Notes: generated by a model not told the origin, from the letters alone. A DNA stretch of 64,000 nt from Bradyrhizobium erythrophlei (GCF_900142985.1 NZ_LT670849.1:992001-1056000); one strand, 5' to 3'. Counted from the stretch's first letter, positions 1-10,575 are shown. A program made the numbers and translations.

Positions 1-658
1 GGCCGGCGAGCCGGTCGTGATCGTCGCGGCCGCGACCAACCGCGGCATGGGCGTCGTCGCGGACGCCAAATCCGACATCAAGACGATCAAGGATCTCAAA
101 GGTAAGCGCGTCGCGATCTTCCCGGGCTCGACGCAGGAAGTCGTCATTCTCGAGCGTCTGAAGGCCGAGGGCATGTCGGTCAAGGACATCCAGCCGATCC
201 GGCTGTCGTTCAGCGACATGCCGGCGGCGCTCGCCCGCGGCGATATCGACGCCTATGTCGGCGCCGAGCCCGGCCCCGGAATCAGCCTCGCCAATGGCAC
301 CGGCCGGCTGGTCGAATACCCCTATTCGACGCCGATCGGCTCGCTCAACATGATCCTCTCGGCCAGCGAGAAGCTGATCAAGGAGAACCCCGAACGTCTC
401 AAGATGATCGTCGACATGCACAAGAAGGCAACCGACTACGCGATGGCGCATCCCGAAGAGATGGTCGAGGTCGCCATGCAAAAGCTCGGACAGCAACGCC
501 CGTCGATCGAGAAAGCGGTGCCGAACGTCGAACTGACCTGGAAGATCGACCAGGGCTTCATCGACCGCGCCAAGGCCTATAGCGAGTTGATGGTCGAGAA
601 GAAGCAGGTCCGCCAGGCACCCGACATGGCGCGCGCCATCACCGAACAGTTCATGTAA
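1..658 (+). CDS. NitT/TauT-type ABC transporter periplasmic binding protein (5' partial)
   Basis: C-terminal ~218 residues of a periplasmic solute-binding protein of the SsuA/TauA/NMT1-like group; the reading frame is open from base 2, so the true start lies outside the window. Seen: a FPGSTQEVVILERL helix-capping stretch followed by DMPAALARGDIDAYVGAEP, the usual second-lobe ligand region of these proteins. The next two genes are a matching permease and ATPase, spaced 9 nt and then overlapping, so this is the first visible gene of an ABC importer operon. The substrate (sulfonate, nitrate, thiamine precursor or other) cannot be told from sequence alone. Confidence 0.85.
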   Translation, partial: AGEPVVIVAAATNRGMGVVADAKSDIKTIKDLKGKRVAIFPGSTQEVVILERLKAEGMSVKDIQPIRLSFSDMPAALARGDIDAYVGAEPGPGISLANGTGRLVEYPYSTPIGSLNMILSASEKLIKENPERLKMIVDMHKKATDYAMAHPEEMVEVAMQKLGQQRPSIEKAVPNVELTWKIDQGFIDRAKAYSELMVEKKQVRQAPDMARAITEQFM

Positions 659-667
659 CGGCACAAC

Positions 668-1534
668 GTGAGCGACCACGCCACCACCCTGCCCGACAGC
701 ACCGAGGCAAGCGTACCGGCCGCAGCCGCGTCGCGCCGAAAGCGCCAGCGGCTGGAGACGTTGCGCGCGATCGTGCTTGGCGCGGGCTTTCCGCTGCTTC
801 TGGTCCTGATCTGGGACCGCGCGGTAGCGATATCAGGCACCCGGCTGATCCCGACCCCGTATCAGGTCGCGGTGATGATGTACGACTTCACTTTTGGCGG
901 AATCTATGACGACGCCTTCAGCGGCACCATCCTCACCCACGTCTGGAAGTCGATGCAGCGCGTTTATGGCGGCTTCTTCCTCGCCGCCGTGATCGGCATT
1001 CCCCTAGGGATGATGCTTGGGCGCATCAAGGTGTTGCGGCAACTGCTCGACCCCACGATTTCGGTTCTGCGCCCGATCCCGGTCACCGCATGGCTGCCGC
1101 TATCGATGATCTTTTTCGGACTGGGGCCGAATGCAGCGATCTTCCTCGTCTTCCTCGGCGCGTTCTACCCGATCCTGTTGAATACCATGTTCGGCGTGCG
1201 CTCGATCGACCCAAAACTGTTCGAGGCTGCTTCCATGCTCGGCTGTTCCGGCGCCGGGCTGTTCCGGCAGATCGTGCTGCCGGCCTCGCTGCCGTCGATC
1301 TTCAACGGACTACGGATCGCGCACGGCTTTGCCTGGATCCTGATCGTGGTCGGCGAGATGACCGGCGTTCCCACCGGTCTCGGCTCGGTCGTGATGGATG
1401 GCCGCACATTATCACGTACCGATCTCGTGATCACCGGCATGATCGTCATCGGCGCCTGCGGCTTTGTCACCGACCGCCTCATTGTCGCGATCAGCAATCG
1501 CCTGTTGAGCTGGAGCCCGCAGCATCGTGAGTAA
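668..1534 (+). CDS. NitT/TauT-type ABC transporter permease
   Basis: 288-aa inner-membrane permease of the SsuC/TauC family. Several hydrophobic helices are visible (for example around residues 35-55, 95-115, 150-175 and 255-275). The cytoplasmic EAA loop that docks the ATPase reads EAASMLGCSGAGLFRQIVLP. The start is a GTG 9 nt after the binding-protein stop. The gene overlaps the downstream ATPase gene by 8 nt, which implies translational coupling. Length is normal for the family. Confidence 0.9.
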   Translation: MSDHATTLPDSTEASVPAAAASRRKRQRLETLRAIVLGAGFPLLLVLIWDRAVAISGTRLIPTPYQVAVMMYDFTFGGIYDDAFSGTILTHVWKSMQRVYGGFFLAAVIGIPLGMMLGRIKVLRQLLDPTISVLRPIPVTAWLPLSMIFFGLGPNAAIFLVFLGAFYPILLNTMFGVRSIDPKLFEAASMLGCSGAGLFRQIVLPASLPSIFNGLRIAHGFAWILIVVGEMTGVPTGLGSVVMDGRTLSRTDLVITGMIVIGACGFVTDRLIVAISNRLLSWSPQHRE

Positions 1535-2306
1535 AGGGCATCAGGATCTCTTGACCGTCCGCGGCGTCACCAAGCGCTTTGCGGTTGGCGACGACGAGGT
1601 CGAGGCGCTGGCGCCAGTCGATCTCACCATCCCCAGGGGCGAATTCGTCTGCATGATCGGCGCCTCCGGCTGCGGCAAGTCCACGCTGCTTCGCATCATC
1701 GCCGGCTTCGAAGAGCCAACCACCGGTCAGGTTTCGATCGACGGCAAGCCGGTCACCGGACCCGGCAGCGACCGCGGCATGGTGTTTCAGGATTACGCGC
1801 TGTTTCCATGGATGACGGTGCGGCAGAACATCAGCTTCGGGCCGCGGCAACGGCATTTGCCGCGCGAACAGATCGACAAGACCGCGGACGAGTTTGTCAA
1901 AATGGTCGGCCTCGAGCGCTTCGCCGATCGTTATCCGAACCAGTTGTCGGGGGGCATGAAGCAGCGCGTCGCGATCGCGCGCGTGCTCGCCAACAACGCC
2001 AACTTTCTCCTGATGGATGAACCGTTCGGCGCGCTCGATGCGCTGACCCGCGAACAGCTTCAGAACGAACTCTTACAAATCTGGAAGCGCACCGGCGTGA
2101 CCACGATCTTCGTCACCCATTCGGTCGAAGAAGCCGTACTGCTCGCCGATCGCGTGCTGGTCATGAGCGCAGGGCCTGGACGGATCGACAGCGATTTCCG
2201 CATCGACTTGGCGCGGCCCCGCGACGTGTCCTCGCCGGAATTCAACGCGCTGCGGCGCGACATCGCGCGCCGGCTGACCAGTCATCTCGTGCTTGCGAAG
2301 GCGTGA
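1527..2306 (+). CDS. NitT/TauT-type ABC transporter ATP-binding protein
   Basis: 259-aa ATPase of the SsuB/TauB family that energises the permease at 668-1534. Walker A is GASGCGKST, the Q-loop QDYALFPWM, the signature LSGGMKQR, Walker B LLMDEP, and the switch histidine lies in THSVEEA. The GTG start lies inside the end of the permease gene. All catalytic motifs are intact, so the transporter should be functional. Confidence 0.93.
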   Translation: MSKGHQDLLTVRGVTKRFAVGDDEVEALAPVDLTIPRGEFVCMIGASGCGKSTLLRIIAGFEEPTTGQVSIDGKPVTGPGSDRGMVFQDYALFPWMTVRQNISFGPRQRHLPREQIDKTADEFVKMVGLERFADRYPNQLSGGMKQRVAIARVLANNANFLLMDEPFGALDALTREQLQNELLQIWKRTGVTTIFVTHSVEEAVLLADRVLVMSAGPGRIDSDFRIDLARPRDVSSPEFNALRRDIARRLTSHLVLAKA

Positions 2307-2310
2307 TTTC

Positions 2311-3642
2311 ATGAACGATACGACGTCCAGCTCCGATTTCAGCGTGGGTGCGCTTGAGCTTCTGCGTCGCTTCAAACAGGACAACAGTTTTGCCGAGGGT
2401 TACGCCGCCGCCTGCCTTGAGCGCGCGAAAGCCGTCGAGCCTGTCCTGAAAGCTTTCGAATATTTGCCGCGCGACGTCAGCCGCCGGCCGGGGCCCCTCT
2501 CCGGCCTTCCCGTGGGCATCAAGGACATCATCGCGACATCAGACATGCCGACTACCAACGGATCGCCGATCTACCGCGATCGTGTACCGGCGCAGGATGC
2601 CTGGGTGGTCGAACGCCTGCGTCAGCTCGGCGCCACGATTTTCGGCAAGACCGTGTCGACCGAATTCGCCTGGCGTCATCCCGGCCCGACCACCAACCCC
2701 TGGAATGCGCGGCATACACCGGGCGGCTCGTCGTCGGGCTCCGCAGCAGCGGTCGCAGCCGGCGTGGTGCCGCTGGCGTTGGGAACGCAGACACTGGGCT
2801 CGGTGATCCGGCCCGCCGCTTTCAACGGCGTTGTCGGCCTCAAGCCGAGTTTCGGCGCGATCCCGCGCACCGGCGTGCATCCCTTGAGCCCTTCGCTCGA
2901 TCACGTTGGTTTCTTCGCGCGCCGCGTCGATGACGTGGCCCTTGCGCTGTCTCTGCTCACGGCAACCAGCGACGCCGATGTTCATGGCCGGCCGCTTCCC
3001 GGCTTCGAACTCGATCCCGGCCGAGGCATAACACCACTGGACAAGCCGCGCCTTCGGGTCGTGCGGTTTCGGAACTGGGCTGATGTCGAAGCCGAACAAC
3101 AGAAGACGTTCGAGACTGTCGCCGCGAAGCTGCGCGAGGCCGGCGCCCTCGTGGAAGCGCGCGAATGGAACGAGCTCGATACCGTCAACTGGAACACGAT
3201 TAATACCATTCTCGCCAGCGAGGCGTCGCTGATCTTCGGCGATCTCGTCGAACGTTATCCGGATCGCACCAGCGACCATCTGAAAACGCTGGTCACAGCC
3301 GGAAAAAATACGTCGGCCTTTGACTATCTCGCCGCCAAAGCGATCCAGGAAAAGCTGCGGGCGGCGTTGACCGAGGAGCTATCGGGCTTTGATGCGATCC
3401 TGACCGTGCCGGCGTTCGGCGAAGCGCCACAAGGACTCGACTTCACCGGCAAGGCCGAATATTGCGCGCCGTGGACGCTGACCGGCGCGCCGGCGATTTC
3501 TCTGCCCGCGGGATTTGGCAAAAACCATCTGCCGCTTGGTATTCAGCTTGTCGGCGGCTATCGGCAAGACCTGCGGCTGCTCTCGGTCGCCAAATGGGTC
3601 GAGGGCGTTCTGCAGTTCGAGCCGGGGTTACCGGAACTCTGA
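2311..3642 (+). CDS. amidase-signature family hydrolase
   Basis: 443-aa amidase that hydrolyses a carboxamide, substrate unknown. The Ser-cisSer-Lys triad of the amidase-signature family is visible: Lys about residue 71 in GIKDIIAT, serines in GGSSSGSA (about 140-144), and the nucleophile Ser about 164 in TLGSVIRPAA. The ATG at 2311, 4 nt after the ATPase stop, is preferred to an in-frame upstream start at 2293 that would overlap it. Tight linkage suggests that the transporter imports the amide substrate or that the product feeds the same pathway. It ends 8 bp from the convergent gene at 3651. Confidence 0.88.
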   Translation: MNDTTSSSDFSVGALELLRRFKQDNSFAEGYAAACLERAKAVEPVLKAFEYLPRDVSRRPGPLSGLPVGIKDIIATSDMPTTNGSPIYRDRVPAQDAWVVERLRQLGATIFGKTVSTEFAWRHPGPTTNPWNARHTPGGSSSGSAAAVAAGVVPLALGTQTLGSVIRPAAFNGVVGLKPSFGAIPRTGVHPLSPSLDHVGFFARRVDDVALALSLLTATSDADVHGRPLPGFELDPGRGITPLDKPRLRVVRFRNWADVEAEQQKTFETVAAKLREAGALVEAREWNELDTVNWNTINTILASEASLIFGDLVERYPDRTSDHLKTLVTAGKNTSAFDYLAAKAIQEKLRAALTEELSGFDAILTVPAFGEAPQGLDFTGKAEYCAPWTLTGAPAISLPAGFGKNHLPLGIQLVGGYRQDLRLLSVAKWVEGVLQFEPGLPEL

Positions 3643-3650
3643 TTGTTTCG

Positions 3651-4649
3651 TCATGTGGCCGACGCTGGCGTGTCCGGCAGCACATCGAGATGACATGCCG
3701 CCCACTGGCCTTCGGCGCTTTGCCGAAGCTCCGGCTCTTCTGTGCGGCAGCGGTCGAACACATACGGGCAGCGGGTATGGAAGCGGCATCCACTCGGCGG
3801 ATTGATCGGGCTCGGCACGTCGCCTTTCAGGATGATCGGCGTACGGCGCACGGTCGGGTCCGGCACCGGCACCGCCGAGAGCAGTGCCTTGGTGTAGGGA
3901 TGTCTCGGCGATGCGAATATCTGGTACCGCGGCGCCATCTCGACGATCTTGCCCAGATACATCACCGCGACACGATGGGTCATGTGCTCGACAATCGCCA
4001 GGTCGTGACTGATGAAAAGCAGCGCGAGGCCGAATTCGCGCTGCAAGTCCTGCAACAGGTTGATGATCTGCGCTTTCACCGAGACATCGAGCGCCGAAAC
4101 CGCCTCGTCGCAGACGATCAAATCAGGCTCCGCCGCAAGCGCCCGCGCGATGCAGATGCGCTGACGTTGGCCGCCCGAGAATTCGTGCGGCCGGCGGCCC
4201 AGCGCGTCACGCGGCAGGCGCACGGTGTCCATCAGGTTCGCGACTTTGGATTCGAGCTCAGTGGCCGATTTGGCGAGCCCGAAATTACGGATCGGCTCGG
4301 CCAGGATATCGCGCACGCGCAAGCGCGGATTGAGACTCGAGAACGGGTCCTGGAACACCACCTGCACGCGGCGGCGGATGCGGCGCAGGCGATCCGGCGA
4401 CAGGTCGTCGATCCGTTGACCGTCGAGCACCACCTGACCCGCGGTGATATCGAACAGACGCAGGATCGCGCGCCCGACCGTCGATTTGCCACAGCCGGAT
4501 TCGCCGACCAGCGACAGAGTCTCGCTGCGCGCGATCTCGAAGGACACCCCGTCCACGGCATAGACGCGGCTCGTACTGCGGCCAAAAAAATTGCCGCGGA
4601 TCGGGAAATGTTTTTTGAGGTCGTTGACCTGCAACAGGGGCGCGTTCAT
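3651..4649 (-). CDS. oligopeptide/dipeptide ABC transporter ATPase (DppF/OppF-like)
   Basis: 332-aa ATPase, last gene of a five-gene minus-strand peptide-type importer. Walker [10 protein letters not shown], signature SGGQRQR, Walker [15 protein letters not shown]. The C-terminal oligopeptide-transport domain has its cysteine motif ([10 protein letters not shown] then DRC), which binds an iron-sulfur cluster in characterised relatives. Its start overlaps the end of the paired ATPase gene by 4 nt. Confidence 0.92.
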   Translation of the reverse strand: MNAPLLQVNDLKKHFPIRGNFFGRSTSRVYAVDGVSFEIARSETLSLVGESGCGKSTVGRAILRLFDITAGQVVLDGQRIDDLSPDRLRRIRRRVQVVFQDPFSSLNPRLRVRDILAEPIRNFGLAKSATELESKVANLMDTVRLPRDALGRRPHEFSGGQRQRICIARALAAEPDLIVCDEAVSALDVSVKAQIINLLQDLQREFGLALLFISHDLAIVEHMTHRVAVMYLGKIVEMAPRYQIFASPRHPYTKALLSAVPVPDPTVRRTPIILKGDVPSPINPPSGCRFHTRCPYVFDRCRTEEPELRQSAEGQWAACHLDVLPDTPASAT

Positions 4650-5635
4650 GCCGCAACCGCCTCCTTCTTTGCAAAATGGCAGGCGGCGAAATGGCGCGAC
4701 GATTTTTCTTCCAGTCCCGGCGCGACCTCGCGGCAGAGCTCGGTCACCAGCGGACAGCGGCCGGCAAAGGCGCAGCCCGGGATGCGCTGCTTGAGGCTCG
4801 GCACCTGTCCGGGGATTTCGGCGAGCCGCCGCGCCGTACCGGTCAACGACGAACCGAGCTTGGGCACGGCGCCGAGCAAGCCTTGCGTATAAGGATGCCG
4901 GGGCGAGCGGAAGAGATCGGCAACCGGCGCCTCCTCGACCTTGCGGCCGGCATACATCACCATGACGCGCTCGGCGACTTCAGCGACCACGCCGAGATCA
5001 TGCGTGATCAGAATGACCGCGGCCCCGACCCGGCGTTTCAAATCCAGCATCAGTTGCAGGATCTGGGCCTGGATCGTCACGTCCAGCGCCGTCGTCGGCT
5101 CGTCGGCAATCAGAAGCTTTGGATTGCAGGCGAGCGAAATCGCGATCATCACGCGCTGACGCATGCCGCCCGACATCTGATGCGGATATTCCTTCACCCG
5201 CCGCGCCGGCTCGGGAATGCCGACCAGGGTCAACAGTTCCACGGCGCGCTGTTCGGCGGCGTTCTTGTCGAGCCCCTGATGCAGCCGCAGCGTCTCGCCG
5301 ATCTGACGGCCGACGGTCAGCACCGGGTTAAGGCTCGTCATCGGCTCCTGAAAGATCATCGAAATGTCGTTGCCGCGGATGCCGCGCATTTCGCGATCGC
5401 TAAGTTTCAGCAGATCTTTCCCGCGGAAGCGGACCGAGCCCGCGATCTTGCCGGGCGGCTCGGGTATCAGTCGCATCAGCGACATCGATGTCACTGACTT
5501 TCCGCAACCGGACTCGCCCACAATCGCCAGCGTCTCGCCTTCGTCGACATGAAAGGAGATGCCGTCGACAGCCCGGTTGATGCCGTCGGGGGTACGGAAG
5601 TGGGTCTGAAGATTCTCGACTTCGAGCAATGCCAT
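4646..5635 (-). CDS. oligopeptide/dipeptide ABC transporter ATPase (DppD/OppD-like)
   Basis: 329-aa partner ATPase. I chose the ATG at 5635 ([13 protein letters not shown]), the normal family N-terminus; a longer reading from 5713 only overlaps the permease gene. Walker A GESGCGKS, signature MSGGMRQR, Walker [15 protein letters not shown], and a C-terminal cysteine motif ([10 protein letters not shown]...LC). It forms the heterodimeric motor with the product of 3651-4649. It sits 10 nt downstream of the permease gene. Confidence 0.92.
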   Translation of the reverse strand: MALLEVENLQTHFRTPDGINRAVDGISFHVDEGETLAIVGESGCGKSVTSMSLMRLIPEPPGKIAGSVRFRGKDLLKLSDREMRGIRGNDISMIFQEPMTSLNPVLTVGRQIGETLRLHQGLDKNAAEQRAVELLTLVGIPEPARRVKEYPHQMSGGMRQRVMIAISLACNPKLLIADEPTTALDVTIQAQILQLMLDLKRRVGAAVILITHDLGVVAEVAERVMVMYAGRKVEEAPVADLFRSPRHPYTQGLLGAVPKLGSSLTGTARRLAEIPGQVPSLKQRIPGCAFAGRCPLVTELCREVAPGLEEKSSRHFAACHFAKKEAVAA

Positions 5636-5645
5636 CGGGTTCGAC

Positions 5646-6569
5646 CTAAAGATTCTTGGCCATGCGGGGGTCGAGCGCATCGCGCATCCCATCGCCAACG
5701 AGATTGACGGCAAGCACCGTGACGGAGAGGAACGCGGCGGGGAAGAACACGATATAGGGTTTCACCTGCCACAGCGCTCTGCCCTCGGCCATGATATTGC
5801 CCCAGGACGGGATCGTCGGCGGCGTGCCGGCGCCGATGAAGGAAAGAATGGCTTCCACGATCATCGCGCTGGCGCAGACATATGTCGCTTGCACCAGCAT
5901 CGGCGCCAGCGTGTTGGGCAGGATGTGGCGAAGGATAATCATCGGCGTCCGCGTACCGCAGGCCACCGCTGCATCGACGTAAGCCTGCTCGCGCAACGAT
6001 AACACGATGCCGCGCACCAGACGCGACACCCGCGGAATCTCAGCAACGGTGATCGCCATGATGACGTTACCGACGCTGCCGCGTGTCAAGGCCATCAGCG
6101 CAATAGCGAGCAGGATCGGCGGGATCGACATCAACCCGTCCATGATGCGCATGACGATGCCGTCGGCCCAGCGCACGAAACCGGAGACGAGACCAATCGC
6201 GAGCCCTGCGATGGTGGCGAGCACCGCCACCGACAGGCCAACCGTGAGCGAGACCCGCGTGCCGTAAAGCACACGCGAATAGACGTCGCGGCCGAGCGCG
6301 TCGGTTCCGAACCAGTAGAGCTCCGATGGCGGCCGCGTGCGCCGTGCCGGCGCCAGCGCGGTCGGGTCGACGGTCCAGAGATACGGCGCGAAGATACCGA
6401 TTAATATGAGGCAGAGCAGCAGCGCCCCACCGATCGCAACCGTCGGGTTGTTGCGCAAAAAGCCCAGTAAGCCGCGCCGGACTTTCACCGGCAGCATCAA
6501 ATCCGGGAGTTGCTGCGCGATGGCCAGGCCAGGCGGCACAGATACGGCGCTGGTGGTTAAGAGGGTCAA
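5646..6569 (-). CDS. oligopeptide/dipeptide ABC transporter permease (DppC/OppC-like)
   Basis: 307-aa inner-membrane permease. After an N-terminal cytoplasmic stretch come a first helix ([18 protein letters not shown]), the family motif [16 protein letters not shown], and the EAA-type loop [20 protein letters not shown]. Its start overlaps the DppB-like gene by 4 nt. Normal length and no disruption. Confidence 0.92.
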   Translation of the reverse strand: MTLLTTSAVSVPPGLAIAQQLPDLMLPVKVRRGLLGFLRNNPTVAIGGALLLCLILIGIFAPYLWTVDPTALAPARRTRPPSELYWFGTDALGRDVYSRVLYGTRVSLTVGLSVAVLATIAGLAIGLVSGFVRWADGIVMRIMDGLMSIPPILLAIALMALTRGSVGNVIMAITVAEIPRVSRLVRGIVLSLREQAYVDAAVACGTRTPMIILRHILPNTLAPMLVQATYVCASAMIVEAILSFIGAGTPPTIPSWGNIMAEGRALWQVKPYIVFFPAAFLSVTVLAVNLVGDGMRDALDPRMAKNL

Positions 6570-7507
6570 TAGCGGATCCTCGGATCGAGAAGCGTATAGG
6601 TCAGGTCGACCAGCAAATTGACCAGCGTGTAGACGAAGCTGAACATCAGAACGACACCCTGGATTACTGGATAGTCGCGGCGCAGAATCGCATCGACCGT
6701 CAATCGGCCGAGACCGGGAATGGCAAATACGCTTTCGGTCACCACAGCACCGCCGATCAGAAGCGCGACGCCAATGCCGATCACCGTAACGATTGGCACG
6801 GCCGCATTCTTCAAGGCGTGAACGAACAGGATGCTGGGCTGCCCGAGTCCTTTAGCGCGGCCGGTTCGGATATAGTCCTGCTGCAGCACTTCCAGCATGG
6901 AAGCACGCGTGATGCGCGCGATCAGCGCGATATAGACGCAGCCGAGCGCGACGGAAGGCAGGATCAGGTTTTGCAGCCACGGCCAGAAACCGGTAGCAAA
7001 CGGCGTGTAGCCCTGCACCGGCAGCCATTCGAGCTCGAGCGCGAAAACATAGGCGAGCACATAGCCGACCACAAAGACCGGAAGCGAAAAGGCGGCCACG
7101 GCAAAGCCCATGATGGTGCGGTCAACGAGGCTTCCGGCTTTCCAGGCCGCGACCACACCGAGCGGCACGGCCACAACCAGCGTCAGCGCGAGCGTCAGCA
7201 ACATCAGCGACAGCGTCGGCTCGATCCGCTGTGCGATCATGGAAGTGACCGGCAGATTGGTGAAGATCGAGGTGCCGAGGTCGAAATGCACGATCCGCCA
7301 GAGCCAGCTGCCGAACTGGACCAGGAACGGCCGGTCGAGGCCGAGACTCTGGCGAATGCGCTCGACGTCGGCGGGGCTCGCCTGATCGCCGGCGATCACC
7401 GCCGCCGGATCGCCCGGCGCGATATAAAGCAAGCTGAAAACGAAAAACGCAACGATCGCCATCACGGGGATGGTGACGAGGATGCGCCGAAGGATGTACG
7501 AGGACAT
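6566..7507 (-). CDS. oligopeptide/dipeptide ABC transporter permease (DppB/OppB-like)
   Basis: 313-aa inner-membrane permease that pairs with the DppC-like protein. The N-terminus is typical (MSSYILRRILVTIPVM), the family signature APGDPAAVIAGDQAS is present, and so is the EAA loop near RTGRAKGLGQPSILFVHAL. It lies 15 nt downstream of the binding-protein gene, which makes it the second gene of the operon. Confidence 0.92.
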   Translation of the reverse strand: MSSYILRRILVTIPVMAIVAFFVFSLLYIAPGDPAAVIAGDQASPADVERIRQSLGLDRPFLVQFGSWLWRIVHFDLGTSIFTNLPVTSMIAQRIEPTLSLMLLTLALTLVVAVPLGVVAAWKAGSLVDRTIMGFAVAAFSLPVFVVGYVLAYVFALELEWLPVQGYTPFATGFWPWLQNLILPSVALGCVYIALIARITRASMLEVLQQDYIRTGRAKGLGQPSILFVHALKNAAVPIVTVIGIGVALLIGGAVVTESVFAIPGLGRLTVDAILRRDYPVIQGVVLMFSFVYTLVNLLVDLTYTLLDPRIRY

Positions 7508-7522
7508 GTGGCTACCGCACGT

Positions 7523-9124
7523 TTAAGCGGTCTTCGACACGCCCCAGAAGAAGGGCAACGGCCCCTTCACGATACCGCTCACGTTCTTGCGCCACGCCGT
7601 ATAGCTCAGGAAGAAGCCGGTCGGCGCGTAGATCACGTCTTCCATCGCCGCCTTGTTGAGACGGCCGATGGCGGACTTTTCCTCATCGAGGCTCTTGGCG
7701 GCAAACCAGGAGGTGATCTCTTTTTCGACCTTGTCGCTGGTCGGCCAACCCCACCATGCCTTGTCGCCAGTGCCACGAAGGGCGGTATAGCCGACCGGGC
7801 TGAGGCAATCCGCACCGGCATGCCAGGTGTGGAACATCTCCCAGCCGCCCTGATTGTGTGGCGTCTTCTGCGCGCGGCGCGCGCCGACGGTGCCCCAGTC
7901 GGTCGCGACGAAGTCGACGTTCATGCCGATGCGCTTCAGGAGATCCGCGGTCACGTCGCCCTGCGCCTTGGTGATCGGTTGGTCCTGCGCCACGATGCAG
8001 GAGACCGGCTCGTTGGCATAGCCGGCTTCGGCCAGAAGTTTCTTGGCGGCATCGATATTGCGTTGCTTGAGGATGTCGCCGCCTTCTTCCGAATAAAGCG
8101 GCGTGCCTGGGGTAAAGAAACTCGGCAGCGGCTTCCACAGCGCGTTGTCGTCACCGACGATCGCGCGCATGTAATCTTCCTGATTCAGCGCCGTGAGCAC
8201 GGCGCGCCGCACCTTCACATTGTCGAACGGCGGATGCAGATGGTTCATACGGAATGAGCCGATATTGCCGAGCGGATCGGCGATATCGACGGCGACGTTG
8301 CGGTTCTTTTTCAACACCGGCACGAGATCGGAAATCGGGTTTTCCCACCAGTCAACCTCGCCGTTTTGCAGCGCCGCCGCGGCTGTGGCCGGATCGGGAA
8401 TCGTTATCCATTCGGCGCGGTCGATCAGCATCTGCTTGCCGCCGGCAAGCCACGATGACGGCTCCTGCCGCGGCACATAGTCCGCGAACTTTTCGAACAC
8501 CGATCTGGCGCCGGGTACCCATTCGCTCCTGACGAATTTCATCGGGCCCGAACCGATATATTCGTTGATCTGCTTGAACGGATCGGTCTGGGCAATCCGT
8601 TCCGGCATCACGAACGAGCAAGGCGCGTTGTTCTTGGCGAGCGCCACCAGCATCTTCGGATACGGCTCCTTCAAAACCCATTTGAACGTCCGGTCGTCGA
8701 CGGCTGTGAGTTCGTTCTGGATCGCCTTGATCATCTGGCCCATCGGATCGCGGACCGACCAGCGCGCCATGCTGGCCACCACGTCCTTGGCCAACACAGG
8801 TTCGCCATCATGGAATTTGAGGCCGGACCGCAAGCGGAAGGTCCAGGTCAAGCCGTCATCAGAAACCTGCTCGGATTCAACCATCTGGCGTTGTGGCTGC
8901 AATTTGTCGTCGAAGCCGTAGAGCGTGTCCCACACCAGCGCCGCGGCGTTGCGCACGACATATTGCGTACCCCAGATCGGGTCGAAATTCGCAAGATCTG
9001 CCTGTGGGACAAAGCGCATGGTCTTCGCGGCCGCGCCCTGGGAGATCGCCGGCATCGGGAAACCGCCCGTCACTGCCAGGCTGCCTGCCCCCGCCAATCC
9101 CTTCAACACCGTCCTGCGATCCAT
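7523..9124 (-). CDS. extracellular solute-binding protein family 5 (peptide-type)
   Basis: 533-aa periplasmic binding protein, first gene of the peptide-type ABC operon. The N-terminus MDRRTVLKGLAGAGSLAVTG has a twin-arginine-like start and a hydrophobic stretch, consistent with export. The body has SBP_bac_5 features (VWDTLYGFDDKLQPQ, DDGLTWTFRLRSGLKFHDGE). Relatives bind peptides, opines, glutathione or other amides; the ligand is not predictable here. The upstream 178 bp, shared with the end of the amidohydrolase gene, must hold its promoter, but I could not identify clear boxes. Confidence 0.92.
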   Translation of the reverse strand: MDRRTVLKGLAGAGSLAVTGGFPMPAISQGAAAKTMRFVPQADLANFDPIWGTQYVVRNAAALVWDTLYGFDDKLQPQRQMVESEQVSDDGLTWTFRLRSGLKFHDGEPVLAKDVVASMARWSVRDPMGQMIKAIQNELTAVDDRTFKWVLKEPYPKMLVALAKNNAPCSFVMPERIAQTDPFKQINEYIGSGPMKFVRSEWVPGARSVFEKFADYVPRQEPSSWLAGGKQMLIDRAEWITIPDPATAAAALQNGEVDWWENPISDLVPVLKKNRNVAVDIADPLGNIGSFRMNHLHPPFDNVKVRRAVLTALNQEDYMRAIVGDDNALWKPLPSFFTPGTPLYSEEGGDILKQRNIDAAKKLLAEAGYANEPVSCIVAQDQPITKAQGDVTADLLKRIGMNVDFVATDWGTVGARRAQKTPHNQGGWEMFHTWHAGADCLSPVGYTALRGTGDKAWWGWPTSDKVEKEITSWFAAKSLDEEKSAIGRLNKAAMEDVIYAPTGFFLSYTAWRKNVSGIVKGPLPFFWGVSKTA

Positions 9125-9302
9125 AACGACCTCCCAACTCCGAATTGCCCACCGCGATTAGGCTCCAAAGGAGCCATTCAGGCAATGGCGCGAATAGCCC
9201 CATTTGCCTGCAAATGATATGCCAGAGAACAGCCGCTAACATCCCGACAAAGCGAGCGATTTCGGCGCACCCTTGAGCGGATCACAGCACTTTCGCCGGC
9301 TC

Positions 9303-10472
9303 TTAGCCAGCGAGCCGCTTGAATTTCGGCGACTCCACCGGATGCCACCAGCGTCCACCGACGACGACGCCCTCGGACACGATCTTGCGGTCGCCGATCA
9401 GGTGCTCGCCGACGACGTCTTCGTAGTCGAACTTGCCCTCCTTGATCGACAGCAACGTGGCGTCGCCGACACTGCCCGGCTTGAGGCTGCCGAGTTCCGG
9501 ACGGCGGAGCGCCATCGCTGCATTGACCGTCGAGGCTGCGACCACGTCCGGGAACGGCATGCCCATGCACAGGAATTTCGACATCGTCGTCACCTGGTCG
9601 TAGGCCGGGCCGTTGATGCAGAGGATGTGGACGTCGGACGAGATCGTGTCGGGATAAAAGCCGTTGGCGAGCATCGCGCGCGCAGTCTTGAAGGCGAACG
9701 AGCCCCGGCCATGGCCGATATCGAACAACACGCCGCGCTCGCGCGCTTGCAGCACGATTTGTTTGACGGTGCCTTGTGCGGTGCACGGCGCATTCGGGAA
9801 TGGCCGGAAGGCATGCGTCAGAACGTCACCGGGGCGCAACAGGCTCACCACCTCTTCATAGGTCGGCGGCGGATGATCGATATGGCACATCAGCGGCATG
9901 CCGACCTCGTTGGCCACTTCCAGCGCGATCTGAAGCGGCACGATGCCCGATGCACCGGACGACGTGCGGCCGACCCGCACCTTGATGCCGACGATGAGAT
10001 CGCGATTGGCGTCCGCGACCTGGACCGCGTCGATCGGATTCATCAACCGGATTTCCTCGCTTTCGCCGACCATCACCCGGTGCGAAAAGCCATAGATGCC
10101 GGCATGCGAGACGTGCAGATAAGCGAGAATGCGAACCTCACTCGGTTCGATCACATGCTTGCGGAACCCGGCGAAGTTACCGGGGCCCGCGCTGCCGGTG
10201 TCGATGGCGGTGGTGACGCCGGAAGTACGGCAGAATTCCTCGGCGTCTATACCGAGTGAGGTGCCGCCCCAATAGACGTGTGTGTGCAGATCGATCAGGC
10301 CGGGCGTGACGATATAGCCCGACACGTCGCGCACATCGGTCCCGGCGTCTACTTTCAGCGCGTTCCCAACCGCCGCGACCTTGCCGCCGGAAAAAGCGAC
10401 ATCGGTGACAGCATCGAGTTTTTGCGAGGGATCAACCACGCGGCCGCCGCGCAGGACCAGGTCGAAGGACAT
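9303..10472 (-). CDS. amidohydrolase/deacetylase-family metallohydrolase
   Basis: 389-aa TIM-barrel metal hydrolase of the dihydroorotase/D-aminoacylase-like superfamily. The first metal motif is GLIDLHTHVYWG, followed by CRTSGVTTAIDTGSAG; further ligands fall in AYLHVSHAG and CHIDHPPP. Three ATGs occur in a row, and the third (10472) has a GGAG 6 nt upstream. It is the last gene of the minus-strand operon that begins with the GntR regulator at 13904 and lies beside the peptide-type importer, so hydrolysis of an imported N-acyl compound or cyclic amide is a reasonable inference. Confidence 0.85.
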   Translation of the reverse strand: MSFDLVLRGGRVVDPSQKLDAVTDVAFSGGKVAAVGNALKVDAGTDVRDVSGYIVTPGLIDLHTHVYWGGTSLGIDAEEFCRTSGVTTAIDTGSAGPGNFAGFRKHVIEPSEVRILAYLHVSHAGIYGFSHRVMVGESEEIRLMNPIDAVQVADANRDLIVGIKVRVGRTSSGASGIVPLQIALEVANEVGMPLMCHIDHPPPTYEEVVSLLRPGDVLTHAFRPFPNAPCTAQGTVKQIVLQARERGVLFDIGHGRGSFAFKTARAMLANGFYPDTISSDVHILCINGPAYDQVTTMSKFLCMGMPFPDVVAASTVNAAMALRRPELGSLKPGSVGDATLLSIKEGKFDYEDVVGEHLIGDRKIVSEGVVVGGRWWHPVESPKFKRLAG

Positions 10473-10575
10473 CATCATCTCCGGGGTGAAGTCAAAACAA
10501 CGCGGCGGGGGATTTTTGCCGCGGCGGCAATTGAGCAAATACTGCGCCTGAAGTCATCCCCCTGGCGTCCGGGTT

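Noticed and set aside
3462..4892. 476-aa plus-strand open frame
   Set aside because: It is the antisense shadow of the two DppF/DppD-like ATPase genes, whose motifs are unmistakable; GC-rich third positions open long frames on the opposite strand.
6818..8257. 479-aa plus-strand open frame
   Set aside because: Antisense to the DppB-like permease and the family 5 binding protein; composition (His/Arg/Asp rich) is typical of a shadow.
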